Source: Bacteroides sp. CAG:709
GTDB lineage: Bacteria > Bacteroidota > Bacteroidia > Bacteroidales > UBA932
Length of the DNA stretch: 18,458 nucleotides
Direction of reading: 5' to 3'
Assembly: GCA_000434935.1 (NCBI GenBank)
Contig: FR882208.1
Location: 97,983 to 116,440 of the forward strand
Part shown: positions 1 to 6,014 of the stretch, piece by piece
Layout: each line of letters opens with the position of its first letter
Numbering within the stretch: position 1 is the first letter of the stretch
Program-made: the position numbers and the translations under genes
The notes under the pieces: model-generated
Seen by the model: only the letters and a program-made list of their open reading frames with translations
Told to the model about the DNA's origin: nothing
Database searches by the model: none

Positions 1-929
1 TGCGTCTGAACTACATCTCCAATTACTACGTGGGAAGCCTGAAGAACATCCAGCTGCAGCCTACCGGAGGCCAGATGATGCCGGCGTCCGCCGTTCTTGC
101 CAATGTCATTTCACAGCTGACAGGCGGCAAGGTCCCTGCAGAGAATGTGGCACCGATAGCGTCTGCTCTCGTGAGTGACAAGGAACTTGATGCCCATCAG
201 AAAGACATCGCCTACACGCCGATCATCTCAGTGGATTACAAGACAGGAAAGTTCAATTTCTCAGCACGTTACGAGTTCAACACCAAGGTCCGTCTCAAGA
301 ATGACACCAAGGCCAATTCCACCGGCATTTCCCAGTTCGATGATGACAAAGTCATCGCTGCCGACATCCCTGCGAACTTGAATCTCGGTGCGCAATATGC
401 CGTCAAGCCGAATTTCCGCGTAGCGCTCGGCTTCAACTACTATTTCGACAAGCAGTCGAAGCAGTACAACAATGAAACCGGTCTCAATGACAAGCAGAAT
501 TATCTGAAACACAATTCCTTCGAGATTCTCGGCGGTCTGGAATATGACGTCTGCAAGTTGTTGACCCTCAGTATCGGTGCAAACAGCAGCACCTTCGGTT
601 TCGGCAATGATGCCCGTTACATTTCCGACATGAGCTATACCACAAGTTCCATTTCCGGTGGTCTCGGCGCGCAGTTCCATGTGACGAAGAAAATCAATAT
701 CGACCTGGGTGTCTACAAGACATTCTTCCTTCACTTTACCAAGGAGCAGAAAGATTACGGCGGAAATGGCGCCCTCCTTTACAACAAGCTGGCTCCAGTC
801 CTCGCCACCCTTCCGATCGATCCGTCAGTTGTCGGCAAACTTACTCCTGAGGCTCTAGCCGTGGTAGGTCAAGATGATTTCTACCGCACCAGCATAGTAG
901 CCGGCGTCGGAATCAGTTTCGCATTCTAA
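1..929 (+). CDS. FadL/OmpP1-like outer-membrane beta-barrel protein, 3' part
   Basis: This is the C-terminal part of an outer-membrane protein whose start lies upstream of the window; the open frame runs in from base 3 with no start that looks genuine. The visible residues (about 308) alternate short amphipathic strands with turns. Stretches such as PIISVDYKTGKFNFSARYEF, LGAQYAVKPNFRVALGFNYYF and the repeated glycine/aromatic strands near the end resemble the FadL/OmpP1/TodX family, which moves hydrophobic compounds across the outer membrane. The protein ends in GVGISFAF; a terminal phenylalanine is the usual assembly signal for outer-membrane barrels. It is the only plus-strand gene here and is convergent with the ABC/GntR operon, so it belongs to a separate unit. 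The barrel is well supported; the FadL assignment is by resemblance, and its substrate cannot be read from the sequence. Confidence 0.72.
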   Translation, partial: RLNYISNYYVGSLKNIQLQPTGGQMMPASAVLANVISQLTGGKVPAENVAPIASALVSDKELDAHQKDIAYTPIISVDYKTGKFNFSARYEFNTKVRLKNDTKANSTGISQFDDDKVIAADIPANLNLGAQYAVKPNFRVALGFNYYFDKQSKQYNNETGLNDKQNYLKHNSFEILGGLEYDVCKLLTLSIGANSSTFGFGNDARYISDMSYTTSSISGGLGAQFHVTKKINIDLGVYKTFFLHFTKEQKDYGGNGALLYNKLAPVLATLPIDPSVVGKLTPEALAVVGQDDFYRTSIVAGVGISFAF

Positions 930-935
930 CTCAAG

Positions 936-961
936 TTTAGCAAGTTGTCAAACTTGCTGAA
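936..961 (+). terminator. Hairpin just after the fadL-like stop codon
   Basis: AGCAAGTT at 939-946 pairs perfectly with AACTTGCT at 951-958 around a GTCA loop, and the stem extends by a G-T and two A-T pairs. It begins about 7 bases after the stop, where a terminator for the barrel gene would be expected. There is no clear T run after it, so it may instead be a 3'-end stabilising hairpin. Confidence 0.45.
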
Positions 962-1002
962 CGGTAGTGCGAATTTGAGGGTTTACTATCCCTTGATAAT
1001 TA

Positions 1003-1043
1003 TAGAGTGGAAACGTGGCCTTTTTGGCTGCGTTTCCACTCTA
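1003..1043. repeat. Perfect 13-bp inverted repeat with TTTTT loop
   Basis: TAGAGTGGAAACG at 1003-1015 is the exact reverse complement of CGTTTCCACTCTA at 1031-1043. The inner bases TGGCC and GGCTG pair further through G-T wobbles, leaving only TTTTT (1021-1025) unpaired, so the whole 41 bases fold into one rod. The core GTGGAAACG is one base shorter than the GTGGAAAACG core of the palindromic repeats at 1061 and 3700, which suggests kinship. No T run follows on either strand, so a classical intrinsic terminator is not supported. Confidence 0.7.
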
Positions 1044-1060
1044 ATGTATGAGAGATTCCC

Positions 1061-1138
1061 GTGCGTACTAAAACGTTTTCCACGCACAATAGGTCGAAAA
1101 ATGAACACGACGTGCGTGGAAAACGTTTTAACGCTCAC
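1061..1138. repeat. Palindromic dispersed repeat, copy 1 (78 nt)
   Basis: A left arm at 1061-1087 (begins GTGCGTACTAAAACG, ends CCACGCAC) and a right arm at 1112-1138 (begins GTGCGTGGAAAACG) are separated by a 24-base spacer. TAAAACGTTTTCCACGCAC pairs perfectly with the first 19 bases of the right arm; the outermost eight bases pair only partly. Each arm is itself close to palindromic around AAAACGTTTT. The left arm is identical, base for base, to 3700-3726, while the spacers are unrelated. It lies between the convergent fadL-like gene and the ABC/GntR operon. Confidence 0.85.
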
Positions 1139-1164
1139 GAGGGAATACATGTGGCGCAAGCCCG

Positions 1165-1256
1165 GGCGGGGACGGAGGGTGGAGCCGGCATTGGCTCCCG
1201 AAAAGGGAGGGGACCCACGCCAGTGGGGAGGACCGGCGGAACCCTCCGTCTCCGCC
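1165..1256. other. GC-rich branched inverted-repeat element, possible structured RNA or palindromic repeat
   Basis: Bases 1165-1180 pair with 1241-1256 as a 16-bp stem with one G-T wobble. Inside is a symmetric GGA/GGA internal loop (1181-1183 and 1238-1240), then a second stem GCCGG/CCGGC (1184-1188 with 1233-1237). The enclosed bases form two hairpins: CTCCC-GAAAA-GGGAG (1195-1209) and CCCAC-GCCA-GTGGG (1214-1227). The result is a three-way-junction fold, far more GC-rich than its surroundings. No convincing reading frame crosses it. It could be a small RNA, the 3' end of the lipoprotein transcript, or a mobile palindromic repeat; the sequence does not decide. Confidence 0.6.
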
Positions 1257-1287
1257 ATGGCGTATAAAAGAAACCCCAGAACGGCCG

Positions 1288-1327
1288 CATGAAAGACAAC
1301 CCGCCATGGGACATGAAGGATAACCCG
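1288..1327. repeat. Imperfect 24-nt-period tandem repeat
   Basis: CATGAAAGACAACCCG at 1288-1303 recurs as CATGAAGGATAACCCG at 1312-1327, 14 of 16 bases identical. The period of 24 bases is a multiple of three, so the minus strand reads GLSFM twice. It lies just 3' of the small lipoprotein gene. I do not think it is translated. Confidence 0.55.
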
Positions 1328-1342
1328 TACGGCTGCAACAAA

Positions 1343-1573
1343 CTAAATAGTTTCGTCAACCACCACCGAGGATGTATCAGAATCCTCTTCCGAGGAAATG
1401 TCGGAAAAATCGTCCAAGGAAATGCTGTCGTGAATCACCGTGATGCTGTCTTTCAGCGCCTTGAGATCATCAATCTCCTTCATGATGGCCTTCTTGTCGA
1501 ACCTGACGGCACATGAAGAAAGCGACACCATGGCCAGGACTGCAAGAGCAACTATAAAACTTATCTTTTTCAT
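1343..1573 (-). CDS. Small acidic lipoprotein of unknown function
   Basis: The gene encodes 76 residues. The start is ATG at 1573, because the translation then opens with a complete lipoprotein signal: MKKI, a hydrophobic stretch, then the lipobox LSSC with Cys21. The mature part has a short helical segment (about residues 28-50, heptad-like Ile/Leu pattern) and an acidic Ser/Asp/Glu-rich tail (about 52-74). No basis for a function is visible. It is the last gene of the ABC ATPase-permease-GntR operon, 28 bases after the regulator, so it probably acts at the membrane with the transporter or as an envelope sensor; that is inference. Right after the cysteine is AVRF, without an acidic stretch, so a periplasm-facing location is more likely than the surface. 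The longer open frame that reads through the upstream regulator gene is not credible. Confidence 0.75.
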   Translation of the reverse strand: MKKISFIVALAVLAMVSLSSCAVRFDKKAIMKEIDDLKALKDSITVIHDSISLDDFSDISSEEDSDTSSVVVDETI

Positions 1574-1601
1574 AATCAACACAATAAAAACTTGATAACG
1601 A

Positions 1602-1937
1602 TTACTTGAATATCTCCGGACCGATTCCGAGAAGCTGCATCTGACGGCGGATCTTCGGAAAGACGTTCTCCATGAACTCCTTACGCTTGATGTCCAGCAC
1701 CTTGTCACGGGCATCCGGGGCGATGAAATAACCCAGGCCACGCTTGTTGTAGATGATACCGTCATTGGTCAGACGCTCGTAGGAACGCATAATCGTATTG
1801 GGATTGACACCCAGCTGGGCCCCGTACTCACGGACGGAAAGAATCCGCCCGTCGGGCTCCAACTTGCCGTCAAGAATCTGCTCGCAGATGCTGTCCAGAA
1901 TCTGAAGATATATCGGTCTGTTACTGTCAAACTGCAT
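1602..1937 (-). CDS. GntR-family transcription regulator, YtrA subfamily
   Basis: The 111-residue protein is a short GntR regulator. Residues about 8-75 form the winged helix-turn-helix: RPIYLQILDSICEQIL (first helix), then SVREYGAQLGVNPNTIMRSY (the HTH), then IIYNKRGLGYFI (the wing). The remaining ~40 residues form a short helical tail, too small for the FadR- or HutC-type ligand domains, which is the hallmark of the YtrA subfamily. YtrA regulators usually sit with ABC transporter genes and repress them. That fits here: the regulator starts 6 bases after the permease stop and 28 bases before the lipoprotein. Autoregulation through the promoter at about 3644-3674 is likely but inferred; I could not identify a convincing operator. 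The effector is unknown. Confidence 0.9.
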   Translation of the reverse strand: MQFDSNRPIYLQILDSICEQILDGKLEPDGRILSVREYGAQLGVNPNTIMRSYERLTNDGIIYNKRGLGYFIAPDARDKVLDIKRKEFMENVFPKIRRQMQLLGIGPEIFK

Positions 1938-1943
1938 AACTGA

Positions 1944-2783
1944 TTAATGTTTAAGGGTTTTCAGACGGAAATATACCGCGGTCGCCAGGGCGGCGAAGAC
2001 AATGATATCCCACAATGTAGCCAAAATATTGAAAGCAGGAATCGCCCAGTTCAGGAAGTCAGGATTCAAGATATATCTGTCGGCAAGATTCTGGGCAAAC
2101 AGCGTCAAGCTCTCGACATTGATCAGACCAAATGACAAGACAAGGCCGAAAACCATGCTGAGCGCCATCTGGAAGCCCACAATAATCAATATAGGATACA
2201 ATATCTTATGCTTCTTGAAGAAAATTGCACCGAGAAGGAAGAACAATGCCGTCGAAACCGAAGACATGTACATTGAGAAGAGACTCACATGAACAGGGGC
2301 ATCGCTGGTGAAAGCGAATGTCACCAAAGACTCGAGGCCACGGGCCGCGCATGAGAACAATGAACCGCCACAGGTGCCGTCCAGGAGGCAAATTATTCCG
2401 TCAATCGAAAGATAGACAAGCCCGAATGCAAGAGGGACCACTACCACGGTATTCAAAATCATTGACAAGAACTTTTCGAAGACCGAGGCCGGCATCAGGA
2501 CGAACGTACTGCCCGCGCGCTTCTCGGTAACATAGCCGTAAACACTTGAAGGATAAGTCAGTATCATGACGAAAGTCACCATGCAGGCGATAAGGATCCT
2601 GGTAGTTTCGCCCGGCGTCCCCCACTCCCCTGCAAACAGCAGAGAATATACGACCGTAAGAGTATAAAGAATCAGCGGGGCAGCGGACATCAGCAACAAT
2701 GTCGGTCCGTATGTGGAAACCCAACGCTTGAAATCATATTTGAAATATCTGCCGAAACGGCTGATTGAAAATGTATTGTTCAT
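1944..2783 (-). CDS. ABC transporter membrane permease
   Basis: This 279-residue protein has about six hydrophobic segments, near residues 27-52, 65-85, 106-130, 168-188, 195-222 and 255-272, and little soluble sequence. It has no signal peptide; the N-terminus is basic (RYFKYDFKRW), as expected for an ABC-2-type permease on the inner membrane. It follows the ATPase gene by 4 bases and precedes the GntR regulator by 6, so it is almost certainly the membrane partner of that ATPase. Transporters of this kind with YtrA regulators are usually exporters tied to envelope stress or antimicrobial peptides, but the substrate cannot be told here. Sequence similarity to any named permease is weak by eye; the call rests on topology and context. 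Confidence 0.8.
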   Translation of the reverse strand: MNNTFSISRFGRYFKYDFKRWVSTYGPTLLLMSAAPLILYTLTVVYSLLFAGEWGTPGETTRILIACMVTFVMILTYPSSVYGYVTEKRAGSTFVLMPASVFEKFLSMILNTVVVVPLAFGLVYLSIDGIICLLDGTCGGSLFSCAARGLESLVTFAFTSDAPVHVSLFSMYMSSVSTALFFLLGAIFFKKHKILYPILIIVGFQMALSMVFGLVLSFGLINVESLTLFAQNLADRYILNPDFLNWAIPAFNILATLWDIIVFAALATAVYFRLKTLKH

Positions 2784-2787
2784 GATG

Positions 2788-3618
2788 TTATTTTATAGCG
2801 AAAAGACCTTTGATTAATTCCTTGTTCTTATGCACGGCGTTGAACAATGCCTCGATGTTCACCTTGCTCTCCCTGCCGTCCGCATTCGGATAAACCTGGA
2901 TAAAGCCGCCTGGAAGCTGCTCACTGTAAAGCGATTCCGGATGAAGCTCCGTGCCGTAGTCGAAGTATAGTTTCTCCGAAATCGTCTCGACGTCCGCATT
3001 CAGGAGCACCTCCTGACGGTCCAATATTATAATCGGGTCAATGATGTTTTCCAGGTCCCTCACCTGATGAGTCGAGATGACAATCGTGCTGTCCTCGGAA
3101 GTATATTTCATCAATGCGCTTCTGAACTGCGCCTTGGACGGAATATCCAGTCCGTTCGTCGGCTCGTCAAGATAGATGTAACGGCATCCAAGCGCCAGAG
3201 CCAGAGAAATATACGCTTTCTTCAACTGACCGGCAGACATCGCTATCAGCTTCTTCTGCGGATCATTCTCGAACAGTTCCATGATTTCCAGGAACCTGTC
3301 CTGATTGTAATTCGGCCAGAACTCCCCCGTCATCCGCGCATAATCTTCAGCCTTGATCGGCAATGCCAGCATCTCGTCAGCAAGATAAAACTGCTTCGCA
3401 AGCAGCTCAGGATTACGGCTATACGGGTCAATGCCGTCGACACTAATGCTTCCTTCCAATGCTTTTTTAAGTCCGCAAAGCAATGTCAGGAGCGTGGTCT
3501 TGCCTACTCCGTTTTCACCCAGAAGCCCGTAAATCTTGCCAGGCTCCAGGTTCATCGTTATGTTCTTCAGCACCGGAACTTTTCCATAGCTGAAACCCAG
3601 ATTTTCAATTCGTATCAT
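2788..3618 (-). CDS. ABC transporter ATP-binding protein
   Basis: The 276-residue ATPase powers the adjacent permease. All nucleotide-binding motifs are visible: Walker A GENGVGKTT (34-42), signature MSAGQ (127-131, a variant of LSGGQ), Walker B YIYLDEPTNGLD (147-158, catalytic Glu152) and the switch histidine in STHQ (His184). About 80 C-terminal residues follow the core, as in ABC-2 exporter ATPases of the YtrB/CcmA type. I chose ATG at 3618, giving MIRIENLGFSYG, the usual opening of such proteins. The frame stays open upstream to GTG at 3726, but that start lies in the palindromic repeat and the -7 promoter box (3644-3651) falls inside the extension, so the longer version should be rejected. 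It is the first gene of the operon. Confidence 0.93.
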   Translation of the reverse strand: MIRIENLGFSYGKVPVLKNITMNLEPGKIYGLLGENGVGKTTLLTLLCGLKKALEGSISVDGIDPYSRNPELLAKQFYLADEMLALPIKAEDYARMTGEFWPNYNQDRFLEIMELFENDPQKKLIAMSAGQLKKAYISLALALGCRYIYLDEPTNGLDIPSKAQFRSALMKYTSEDSTIVISTHQVRDLENIIDPIIILDRQEVLLNADVETISEKLYFDYGTELHPESLYSEQLPGGFIQVYPNADGRESKVNIEALFNAVHKNKELIKGLFAIK

Positions 3619-3643
3619 AGTGTATGAGTTTATTAATACACTG

Positions 3644-3674
3644 CAAAGATACAACAGTTTTTCCAATCTCCAAC
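3644..3674 (-). promoter_or_regulatory. Bacteroidota-type promoter of the ABC/GntR operon
   Basis: Reading the minus strand, TATCTTTG (3651-3644) matches the TAnnTTTG -7 consensus exactly. GTTG (3674-3671) lies 19 bases upstream, a good fit to the -33 TTTG element and its usual spacing. Transcription would begin around 3637, leaving a leader of about 20 bases before ATG at 3618. A T-rich block (minus strand, around 3682-3693) lies just upstream. Confidence 0.75.
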
Positions 3675-3699
3675 AATTTCGACAAAAAAATTTATCGGC

Positions 3700-3776
3700 G
3701 TGCGTACTAAAACGTTTTCCACGCACGTCACACCCAAATCTGGCATGACGTGCGTGGAAAACGCCAAAATACGCAC
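3700..3776. repeat. Palindromic dispersed repeat, copy 2 (77 nt), likely also a 3' transcript end
   Basis: The left arm at 3700-3726 is identical to 1061-1087. The right arm at 3750-3776 shares its first 14 bases (GTGCGTGGAAAACG) with copy 1 and then differs. An 18-bp stem (CGTTTTCCACGCACGTCA with its reverse complement) forms round a 15-base loop, and the outer ends GTGCGTA/TACGCAC pair for 7 more. It begins 6 bases after the GH97 stop. On the minus strand it is followed about 10 bases later by a run of seven T, so it may terminate the glucan operon. Confidence 0.85.
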
Positions 3777-3782
3777 GAGAAA

Positions 3783-6014
3783 TTACTTCTCCCGGAACTC
3801 TATGGCAAAACCGCCGCCTCGGGCCATGAACACAGGAACCACACTCTCAGATGTGACATCCTGCTCCGTAATCACGTAAGCCTGAGGATTCTTCTCGTAG
3901 TCAGCATCAGGAGCATCTGCATAAATCTTCGCCACGTATGTCTTTCCGGGGTCGAGGAAATTCATCGGAATATCCAACGTCCTGCTGTTCTCGTCAGTAA
4001 CGCCGCCGGCAAACCATTGACCCGACTTCTTCGCCTTACGTGCCACTACTATATAATCACCGGGCTCGGCAAGAAGGTATTTGCTCTTCTGCCAATCCAC
4101 CGCAACATCCTTGATGAACTGGAACGCATCAGCGAACTGGTCGTAATGTTCAGGGAAATCCGCTGCCATCTGGAGTGGCGAATACATTGTCAGGTAGAGC
4201 GCAAGCTGGTTGGCGATGGTCGCCTTGACCTTGGAAGTATTCGAGCAGAACTTGGAGAGGTCCATCTCGAAGATGCCTGGAGTGAAATCCATCGGACCGC
4301 CATTCAGACGGGTGAACGGAAGAACGGTTACATGCATCGGCTCAGTACCGCCAAACGCCTGATACTCAGTTCCTCTGGCACTCTCATTGCCGACAAGGTT
4401 AGGATAGGTGCGGCACAATCCCGTAGGGCGGACCGCCTCATGGGCATTGACCATGATATGGTGCTTGGCAGCCTCCTTTACAGCGTAAAGATAATGATTG
4501 TTCATCCACTGACCGTAATGATACTCACCGAAAGGCAGGATATCGCCCACATAGCCGCTCTTCACCGCATCATAGCCATACTTCTCCATAAGATTGTAAG
4601 CAGCATCCATGTGGCGCTCGTAATTACGTACAGATGAGGAAGTTTCATGATGCATGAGGAGTTTCACGCCCTTGGAATGAGCATACTCGTTAAGCGCCTT
4701 GATGTCGAAATCAGGATAAGGGGTCACGAAATCGAAGACGTAATCCTTGTTGCAGTTCGCCCAATCTTCCCAGCCGACATTCCAGCCCTCTACCAGCACC
4801 TCGTCAAAGCCATGTTTGGCAGCGAAGTCGATGTAGCGGCGCACATTGGCATTGTTCGCAGAATGCCTGCCGTTAGGCTTGGCCGCTGAATAATCTGAAA
4901 CGCCGAGATGCACGGATGAGAAGTCATCAGTATATGCCCAAGTGCCCTTTCCGGAAATCATCTCCCACCATACACCGACATATTTCACTGGATGAATCCA
5001 CGAAACGTCATCGTAGGCACAAGGCTCATTGAGATTCAGCACAAGCCTGGACTCCAGCTGTTTACAAGCATTGTCCACCACCTGAATTGTTCTCCACGGG
5101 CTCTTGCACGGAGTCTGGAGACGGCCGCGCCATCCCTGGGCGTCAGGCGTAAGTTCCGAACGGAAAGTCAATGTCGCAGGGTCCAGATCGAGGTGCATGC
5201 ACGCGTAATCCACCAACGCCGCCTCATGGATATTCACATAGAGTCCCTCATCGGTCTTCATCTGCAGGGAAGTCTGCACGCCCGTCATCGAGAACGGCGT
5301 CTGCGAAGAATTGCCGCAAAACGCACTCTCCATCCTGGACTTGATTTCGCTCAGCCGGGACACGGTATATTGATACTCCTGAGTATCGTAATCACCTGGA
5401 ATCCAGAGCGCTGTGTAATCGCCACCCATAGCGAACTCAGTCATTTCATCCTTGATCACGAAATAAGTCAGGCCCTTCTGCTCCGGGAACTCATAACGGA
5501 AACCGAGACCATCATCGAAAAGACGGAAGCGCACGGTCATACGCTTGTCGGAAGATGTCTGTACCAGATTGACAGCCAATTCGTTATAATGATTGCGAAT
5601 CTCCGATTCCTCACCCCATATAGGCTGCCATGTCTCATCGAAAGAGCAAGTGTCAATGCTCTCCACCTTGAAGCCGTCATGGAAAGACCAGCAAGGCTTA
5701 TCATCCACTTTCTGGAGATCCTTGTCCCCGAAAACAATCTTCTGGGCCTTGAGCACACCGCGCATTTCATATCCGAGATGACTCGGCCGGATTACCGCCG
5801 TTTCCCCGTAATTCAATGAATACATGGGACTTCCGTCAGGCGCAACGCCGAATTTCATGGAGAGGTTGCCGTCCGGAGACTTCAGGACAGAAACATCGGA
5901 AAGTGACACCGCTTTCAGGCCCGGGCCGCCGCAGGACTGTACCAATGCCGATGCCGCGCAAAGAGCAACACCTGCAAAAAGGACTTTTCTAAAAAGGTTC
6001 ATATCAATGTTCAT
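3783..6014 (-). CDS. susB: GH97 alpha-glucosidase (SusB type), predicted lipoprotein
   Basis: This 743-residue enzyme should release glucose from the non-reducing end of maltooligosaccharides. Its length is close to SusB of Bacteroides thetaiotaomicron. The catalytic glutamates of inverting GH97 enzymes are all visible: Glu457 in HHETS, Glu526 in AHEAVRPTG and Glu550 in ARGTEY; their spacing matches SusB Glu439, Glu508 and Glu532. Calcium-site GNES is also present. This points to an inverting alpha-glucosidase, not a retaining alpha-galactosidase of the same family. The N-terminus has a signal peptide ending in a lipobox (LVQSC, Cys28), followed by GGPGL, so a periplasm-facing lipoprotein is likely. 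The ATG at 6014 overlaps the TGA of the upstream GH13 as ATGA, suggesting translational coupling; an internal ATG at 6002 is an alternative. It is the last gene of the operon. Confidence 0.95.
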   Translation of the reverse strand: MNIDMNLFRKVLFAGVALCAASALVQSCGGPGLKAVSLSDVSVLKSPDGNLSMKFGVAPDGSPMYSLNYGETAVIRPSHLGYEMRGVLKAQKIVFGDKDLQKVDDKPCWSFHDGFKVESIDTCSFDETWQPIWGEESEIRNHYNELAVNLVQTSSDKRMTVRFRLFDDGLGFRYEFPEQKGLTYFVIKDEMTEFAMGGDYTALWIPGDYDTQEYQYTVSRLSEIKSRMESAFCGNSSQTPFSMTGVQTSLQMKTDEGLYVNIHEAALVDYACMHLDLDPATLTFRSELTPDAQGWRGRLQTPCKSPWRTIQVVDNACKQLESRLVLNLNEPCAYDDVSWIHPVKYVGVWWEMISGKGTWAYTDDFSSVHLGVSDYSAAKPNGRHSANNANVRRYIDFAAKHGFDEVLVEGWNVGWEDWANCNKDYVFDFVTPYPDFDIKALNEYAHSKGVKLLMHHETSSSVRNYERHMDAAYNLMEKYGYDAVKSGYVGDILPFGEYHYGQWMNNHYLYAVKEAAKHHIMVNAHEAVRPTGLCRTYPNLVGNESARGTEYQAFGGTEPMHVTVLPFTRLNGGPMDFTPGIFEMDLSKFCSNTSKVKATIANQLALYLTMYSPLQMAADFPEHYDQFADAFQFIKDVAVDWQKSKYLLAEPGDYIVVARKAKKSGQWFAGGVTDENSRTLDIPMNFLDPGKTYVAKIYADAPDADYEKNPQAYVITEQDVTSESVVPVFMARGGGFAIEFREK

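Noticed and set aside
261..734. Minus-strand open frame inside the fadL-like gene
   Set aside because: Antisense shadow; the plus-strand frame has strong beta-barrel character and a proper C-terminal phenylalanine.
1061..1138. 27-base arms with a ~24-base spacer look at first like a CRISPR repeat-spacer unit
   Set aside because: The arms are inverted rather than direct, only one unit occurs at each site, and no cas genes are nearby. It is a palindromic repeat.
986..1359. Several overlapping open frames on both strands in the intergenic region
   Set aside because: They run through palindromes, have Arg/Pro-rich low-complexity translations without domains, and conflict with one another.
3750..4637. 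Long plus-strand open frame of about 295 codons opposite the GH97 gene
   Set aside because: It starts inside the palindromic repeat and is antisense to a gene with clear catalytic motifs; its translation shows no recognisable domain.
4992..5819. Plus-strand open frame of about 275 codons
   Set aside because: Antisense shadow of the GH97 coding sequence, His/Arg/Leu-rich with no family features.
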